Positions 60,630 to 64,000 of a stretch of DNA of 64,000 bases are shown here, piece by piece; positions within the stretch are counted from its first letter, which is position 1; each line of letters opens with the position of its first letter. The stretch is from Erysipelotrichaceae bacterium. GTDB lineage: Bacteria; Bacillota_I; Bacilli_A; RFN20; CAG-826. A program made the position numbers and the translations under genes. The stretch spans positions 1 to 64,000 of the forward strand of contig SVBB01000003.1 in NCBI GenBank assembly GCA_015059105.1, read 5' to 3'. Under the pieces are notes generated by a model. The model saw only the letters and a program-made list of their open reading frames with translations, had not been told where the DNA came from and made no database searches.

Positions 60630-61200
60630 AATAGTTCATTATTTACCATGTTCTATTGTTTGTCACGGCGAGTGTGAGCTTGTTTTAGTTAAGCAAATTC
60701 AAAGCAAGAAAAGACGAGATTTAAACCCTCTTTCGAGAGATAGTGGGGGCCATCCAATAATGATTAACACTATTAATAGTTTTCTTTATAGTAAATACCC
60801 TGATAGAAAGTTATATATAAAAAGTAACAAAGACCGTTTATGCTTAGGAAAAGACAAAGAAATAGTAAACCACAAAATCTTTACTATTATGGACAAAGAT
60901 GATGCGTCAGATGATTTGTTCGAATCATACAAGAACAAGGATTTATTCAAAGACTATTGGTGGGGTCAGGATAATTTGATAGTCCCAATATATTTTGTTC
61001 CAAACATGGATACAGTTTTCAGTAAACATGGTTTCCCAATAGATACCAAAGGGAAAAAGCCGGCCCAGTTTTTTAAATATCTAACTACTCAATATGATTC
61101 TGTAATTGATATGTTACGCAGTCTACGACCAAATGAATCAAATATTAGCGAATTATTGAACTATTTAGACGAAATTAAAAATAATACATACAAAAAATAG
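60622..61200 (+). CDS. TOPRIM/RloB-like partner of the AAA ATPase
   Basis: A short 192-aa protein. SIVCHGECELVLVKQIQ (about 12-28) fits the TOPRIM glutamate block and IFTIMDKDDASDDLF (about 84-98) fits the D-x-D metal block. Between them lies a variable region with histidine and lysines. It would act as a nuclease triggered by the ATPase in phage infection, as in OLD-like or AriA/AriB systems. It is shorter than typical AriB proteins (about 300 aa) and lacks a recognised DUF4435 block, so it may be a distinct type. Confidence 0.65.
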   Translation: MNRIVHYLPCSIVCHGECELVLVKQIQSKKRRDLNPLSRDSGGHPIMINTINSFLYSKYPDRKLYIKSNKDRLCLGKDKEIVNHKIFTIMDKDDASDDLFESYKNKDLFKDYWWGQDNLIVPIYFVPNMDTVFSKHGFPIDTKGKKPAQFFKYLTTQYDSVIDMLRSLRPNESNISELLNYLDEIKNNTYKK

Positions 61201-61204
61201 ACTT

Positions 61205-61238
61205 AAAACTAAATAATTTAGTCAAAAACAAGCAATTT
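61205..61238. repeat. 34-bp direct repeat, right copy, flanking an AAA/TOPRIM cassette
   Basis: It starts 5 nt after the TOPRIM-like stop codon and matches 59214-59247 at 29 of 34 positions. Here the inverted repeat core is ACTAAAT-A-ATTTAGT. The capD fragment begins 26 bp further on. Confidence 0.6.
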
Positions 61239-61263
61239 CGATTTTCGTGTTCAAAAATATTAT

Positions 61264-61575
61264 TGTGGCTTATTCGCTCATGATGGAGAGATATTCATCT
61301 TAGATATGGGTAAACCAATGAAGATCCTCGATTTAGCGGAGAGACTTATTAGACAAGCAGGTTTAGTTCCATATGTTGATATTGATATTATTGAAACGGG
61401 ATTAAGACCAGGTGAGAAATTATACGAAGAACTTCTTTTAGATAAGAAACATCAAAAGAAGACCGCGAATAGCAGAATCTTCGTTGAAGAAAAAGAAGCT
61501 ACTAATATGCATCTTGTCCAAAACGATGACTACACAATCAGCACTTTGTATAGCACATCTCGCCTGGATCAATAA
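61264..61575 (+). pseudogene. Duplicated 3' fragment of a CapD/PglF-type dehydratase gene
   Basis: The frame starts abruptly in the equivalent of CGLFAHDGEIFILDMGKP and runs through RPGEKLYEELLLDKKHQKK to HLVQ, nearly identical to residues of the intact gene at 55617. It then diverges into an unrelated tail (NDDYTISTLYSTSRLDQ) and stops. At DNA level it matches about 57111-57370. All N-terminal domains are missing, so it is non-functional. It shows that a second capD copy lay here before the AAA/TOPRIM cassette arrived. Confidence 0.88.
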
Positions 61576-61708
61576 TAGTGGGCTAAGATGCGCATGTATT
61601 ATTGATTATATGAATTAGGAGCTTTTACTTTCCATATCTACAAAATATCAAATATCATTGAAAAATCAAGAAATAATTAAATATATAGACAAATAATCTG
61701 TTTATAAC

Positions 61709-61736
61709 TTGAAAAATATCTCTTTGATGCTAAACT
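61709..61736 (+). promoter_or_regulatory. Promoter of the second AAA/TOPRIM pair
   Basis: TTGAAA (61709-61714), 16-bp spacer, TAAACT (61731-61736). AGGAG lies 8 nt before the ATG at 61771. Confidence 0.45.
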
Positions 61737-61770
61737 AATAATACAGCTACGAACATTAGGAGAAACAGCA

Positions 61771-62904
61771 ATGAAATTATTGAAGATTAAAGTCCCATCG
61801 GGGTTTAAGATGCTAGCTAAAGATTTTGAGATTAACTTTATGACAAAAACTAGAATCAACAAAGACGCTCCAAACAATGACTTAATTGAATTAGAAGAAG
61901 ATTTTTATTACCCAATCGAGACTGTTTTTATTGGCAAAAACTCATCTGGAAAGACAACATCGTTATCTTTGGTATGCGCTGTTCTTGGTTTCTTAGATTC
62001 CGGCAGAATTAGAAACGATTTTACGTGGGAAGGGGAAACATTTGAATTAGAAACAATCTTCTATACAAACGGGATTATTTATAAATATAAAGGTAGTTTT
62101 ACTAAAGATGGCAACAACAATGGCGAATTCTTAATCATTAAGAACGAATCACTAGAAAAAACCACAATGAAAGATAGTTATAAAAAAGATTTATCGAACG
62201 CTGCTTTCTTTAAAGAACATGGGTTCGCTCCTAATGTCGGTATGGATACATCTAATGTTGTTAGGTTTGCACTTTCTAACGGTGAGTTTAATGGGTCTAC
62301 TGATGCCATTGGTTATAGCGCCGATTGGTTTGGGGTATATTATAACGTCCTTGGTGAAGCAACATTTAATGCCTTATTGCATCTTTTCGACGACAGTATT
62401 GAGTCAATTGTTCCTTTTGAAGAAAACGGAAAAGCGAATGGGTATATTTTTAGAAGGGTTGGTGGCAATAGCCCACTTACTGTCCCTAGTAGATATTTTA
62501 GAGATTATTTATCGGCTGGGACTTTGCGAGGTATAAATCTATATGGCTTGTCCATTCTTGCTTTTAAGAAAGGTGGCACTATTGTTGTCGATGAAATTGA
62601 GAAGAGTTTCAATAGAAATTTAATTGAGAACCTTATCATTATGTTTAACGATAAAACTATTAACAAGAACAATGCCAGCATTGTGTATTCAACACATTAT
62701 TCTGAATTGTTAGATACAAACAATAGATGCGATAACATAAATGTTCTACATAGAGTAAGTAATGAAATTACCCTTAAGAACGTTCATGCTGACTATGACT
62801 GTAGAACAGATATGCTTAAGAGTGGTCAATTTAATCAAAATGTTTTCGATACTCTAATCAATTACGATCGTTTAATAGAACTTAAGGAGACTCTTAGAAA
62901 ATGA
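61771..62904 (+). CDS. AAA (AAA_15/21-type) ATPase, second defence candidate
   Basis: A 377-aa ABC-type ATPase: TVFIGKNSSGKTTSLSLVCAVLGF (P-loop, about 50-73), RDYLSAGTLRGINLYGLSILAFKKGGTIVVDEIEKSFNRNL (signature replaced by a G-T-x-R-G block, Walker B at about 271-277) and IVYSTHYSELLD (H-loop). It differs in sequence and length from the ATPase at 59304, so it is not a recent duplicate. ATGA overlap with the next gene marks a two-gene operon. Confidence 0.78.
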   Translation: MKLLKIKVPSGFKMLAKDFEINFMTKTRINKDAPNNDLIELEEDFYYPIETVFIGKNSSGKTTSLSLVCAVLGFLDSGRIRNDFTWEGETFELETIFYTNGIIYKYKGSFTKDGNNNGEFLIIKNESLEKTTMKDSYKKDLSNAAFFKEHGFAPNVGMDTSNVVRFALSNGEFNGSTDAIGYSADWFGVYYNVLGEATFNALLHLFDDSIESIVPFEENGKANGYIFRRVGGNSPLTVPSRYFRDYLSAGTLRGINLYGLSILAFKKGGTIVVDEIEKSFNRNLIENLIIMFNDKTINKNNASIVYSTHYSELLDTNNRCDNINVLHRVSNEITLKNVHADYDCRTDMLKSGQFNQNVFDTLINYDRLIELKETLRK

Positions 62905-63404
62905 AAATTGTTCTAGGCTGTGAAGGACAATCTGAAGTTTTGTTGGTGTTAGACCTTTTAAATAAAGAAACACTAATTTTTGACAAGAAAGACATTCTTG
63001 ATAGACGTCCAATTCATTTTAGGCAGCCTAGAGAAATAGCCCCGTTAATTGATATCTTGCCAATTGAGGAAGAAATAGTGTTTTACCGTATTGGCGACAC
63101 TCAAAACGATGAATATAATTTATCTTGTTTAAGTGCAAGGAAAGATAAGATTAGTGTGGTGAAGGTTTGTACAAAACCAGAAATAGAAATACTCATTATT
63201 ATAAATGAACATCTATATGATGAGTATTTGAAACAAAAGAGTAAGATGATGCCGAAGCAATTTGTTAAGGCATATGTAAGCGAATACACCAATTTTAAAG
63301 ATTATATAGAGAATCATGATCTCCGCCCTGCTATTGCCGAGTATAAGAGGATAAAGAAGAATAATAAAGATGAAATATATTTAGAAGATTTAATTAAAAA
63401 ATAG
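62901..63404 (+). CDS. Small TOPRIM-like partner of the second AAA ATPase
   Basis: A 167-aa protein starting MKIVLGCEGQSEVLLVLDLL, which matches the TOPRIM E-G-x-S-E start (as in OLD-family nucleases, V-E-G-x-S-D/E). IVFYRIGDTQNDEYNLSC (about 60-77) may supply the D-x-x-D block. The rest is helical and charged, with KPEIEILIIINEHLYDEYLKQK in the middle. The family resembles RloB/DUF4276-like effectors. It overlaps the ATPase gene by 4 nt. Confidence 0.6.
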   Translation: MKIVLGCEGQSEVLLVLDLLNKETLIFDKKDILDRRPIHFRQPREIAPLIDILPIEEEIVFYRIGDTQNDEYNLSCLSARKDKISVVKVCTKPEIEILIIINEHLYDEYLKQKSKMMPKQFVKAYVSEYTNFKDYIENHDLRPAIAEYKRIKKNNKDEIYLEDLIKK

Positions 63405-63556
63405 GTTTATAGACGCTAATAACAAGTATAAACTCAAATTGTATGCATTTAATAGGCGATTTTTGGGATTATACTTTTTATTTGTTCTCAACCAATAAGT
63501 TAAAAAATGAAGTATTAATAATTGAGATTGTCTCTCCATAGTAATAATCTAGAAGC

Positions 63557-64000
63557 ATGAAAAACCATTTCTTTGGCAAATATTATAAGTTCATATCTGA
63601 TGATGGATATACTTTTGCACTTATTGTATCTACCGCTAATGAAGGTGATATGTTACAACTAGTAACACCTACTAAGGGATATTTTATTGATGATACAAAA
63701 TCAGTATGTATTACAGATAATGTTATTGATATTAATATCAATCAAGATGATATATTTCTTAAGGGTAGATTAGAATTAGGGGAATTACATCCTCTTGATA
63801 AAAAGGTGATGGGACCATTTACTTATTTACCAATGGAATGCCGTCATGAGATATATTCGATGTATCACACAGTGAATGGTTCAGTATTACTAAATGGTAA
63901 AGAATTATTATTCACTGATTCATTAGGATATATTGAAGGTGATAGTGGGGTTAACTTCCCTAGTAAGTATATTTGGTATAATTCAGTGACTGATAAAGGA
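63557..64000 (+). CDS. Tocopherol-cyclase-like protein, 5' part (cut by window end)
   Basis: The frame opens at ATG 63557 (start MKNHFFGKYYKFISDDGYTF) and remains open for 148 codons to the window end. HEIYSMYHTVNGSVLLNGKELLFTDSLGYIEGDSGVNFPSKYIW matches the bacterial tocopherol cyclase family (lipocalin-like fold), where S-x-H-x-V-x-G and Y-x-E-G-D-x-G-x-x-F-P are hallmarks. Function in Bacillota is unknown. The 150-bp gap before it holds no other gene. It is likely the chromosomal flank. Confidence 0.75.
   Translation, partial: MKNHFFGKYYKFISDDGYTFALIVSTANEGDMLQLVTPTKGYFIDDTKSVCITDNVIDININQDDIFLKGRLELGELHPLDKKVMGPFTYLPMECRHEIYSMYHTVNGSVLLNGKELLFTDSLGYIEGDSGVNFPSKYIWYNSVTDKG

Noticed and set aside
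1-64000. tRNA or rRNA genes
   Set aside because: No cloverleaf-like GC-rich segments or rRNA signatures were seen when reading the spacers.
1-64000. Mycoplasma genetic code (TGA as Trp)
   Set aside because: Several well-defined genes end at TGA in operonic overlaps (for example at 11947-11949 and 14057-14059), so TGA is a stop.

Overview
The window is AT-rich DNA with tightly packed, often overlapping genes. Many genes end in TGA, so the standard bacterial code applies. The gene families (CapA/CapB/CapC-type kinase system, a NusG paralogue of the LoaP type, ISL3 transposase) point to a low-GC Bacillota, perhaps a gut member of the Erysipelotrichales/RF39-like Bacilli. That placement is inference. 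Nearly all genes read left to right.

Layout: (1) 1-2788: a minus-strand Wzy/ligase-like membrane gene, a phased TTGGCA repeat, a DNA glycosylase gene, then a long leader with operator, promoter and two copies of a structured RNA element. (2) 2789-22386: first surface-polysaccharide operon, with chain-length/kinase/phosphatase module, initiating sugar transferase, a frameshifted TagF-like gene, three glycosyltransferases, polymerase, flippase, LicD, pyruvyl transferase with its FeS partner, an aminotransferase, a cytidylyltransferase-oxidoreductase fusion and the three UDP-N-acetyl-L-fucosamine genes. (3) 22387-34870: accessory region rich in probable defence genes, mixed with broken fragments of wecB, tagD, ugd and a transposase. 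It holds a GHKL ATPase/DUF4325/membrane trio, a zinc-ribbon AbiH protein, a membrane protein with a HEPN-like partner, twin ATPases and a TOTE-type primase-helicase. (4) 34852-57470: second polysaccharide locus. It starts with a second minus-strand wzy and the same operator-promoter-RNA module, then LoaP, bacillosamine-type sugar genes, a small-molecule cassette (adenylating ligase, carrier protein, aldolase, dehydroquinate-synthase-like enzyme, oxidoreductase), glycosyltransferase, polymerase, flippase, a nucleotidyltransferase and an ABC importer whose permease is fused in frame to a winged helix-nucleotidyltransferase. (5) 57471-64000: an ISL3-type insertion sequence, two AAA ATPase + TOPRIM-like pairs on either side of a capD fragment, and the start of a tocopherol-cyclase-like gene.

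How it fits together: each polysaccharide locus is introduced by the same arrangement, namely a divergent wzy, a TGTAAA-N6-TTTACA operator, a promoter, then an RNA hairpin element about 107 nt from the predicted transcription start. Intrinsic terminators lie inside the leader or just after loaP. This suggests that the LoaP protein encoded here recognises the repeated hairpin and lets polymerase read through both long operons. Poly-G tracts (G8 at a ribosome binding site, G9 inside a coding region) may add phase variation. The region between and after the loci is a turnover zone where defence cassettes have replaced surface-sugar genes, leaving their 3' ends behind.
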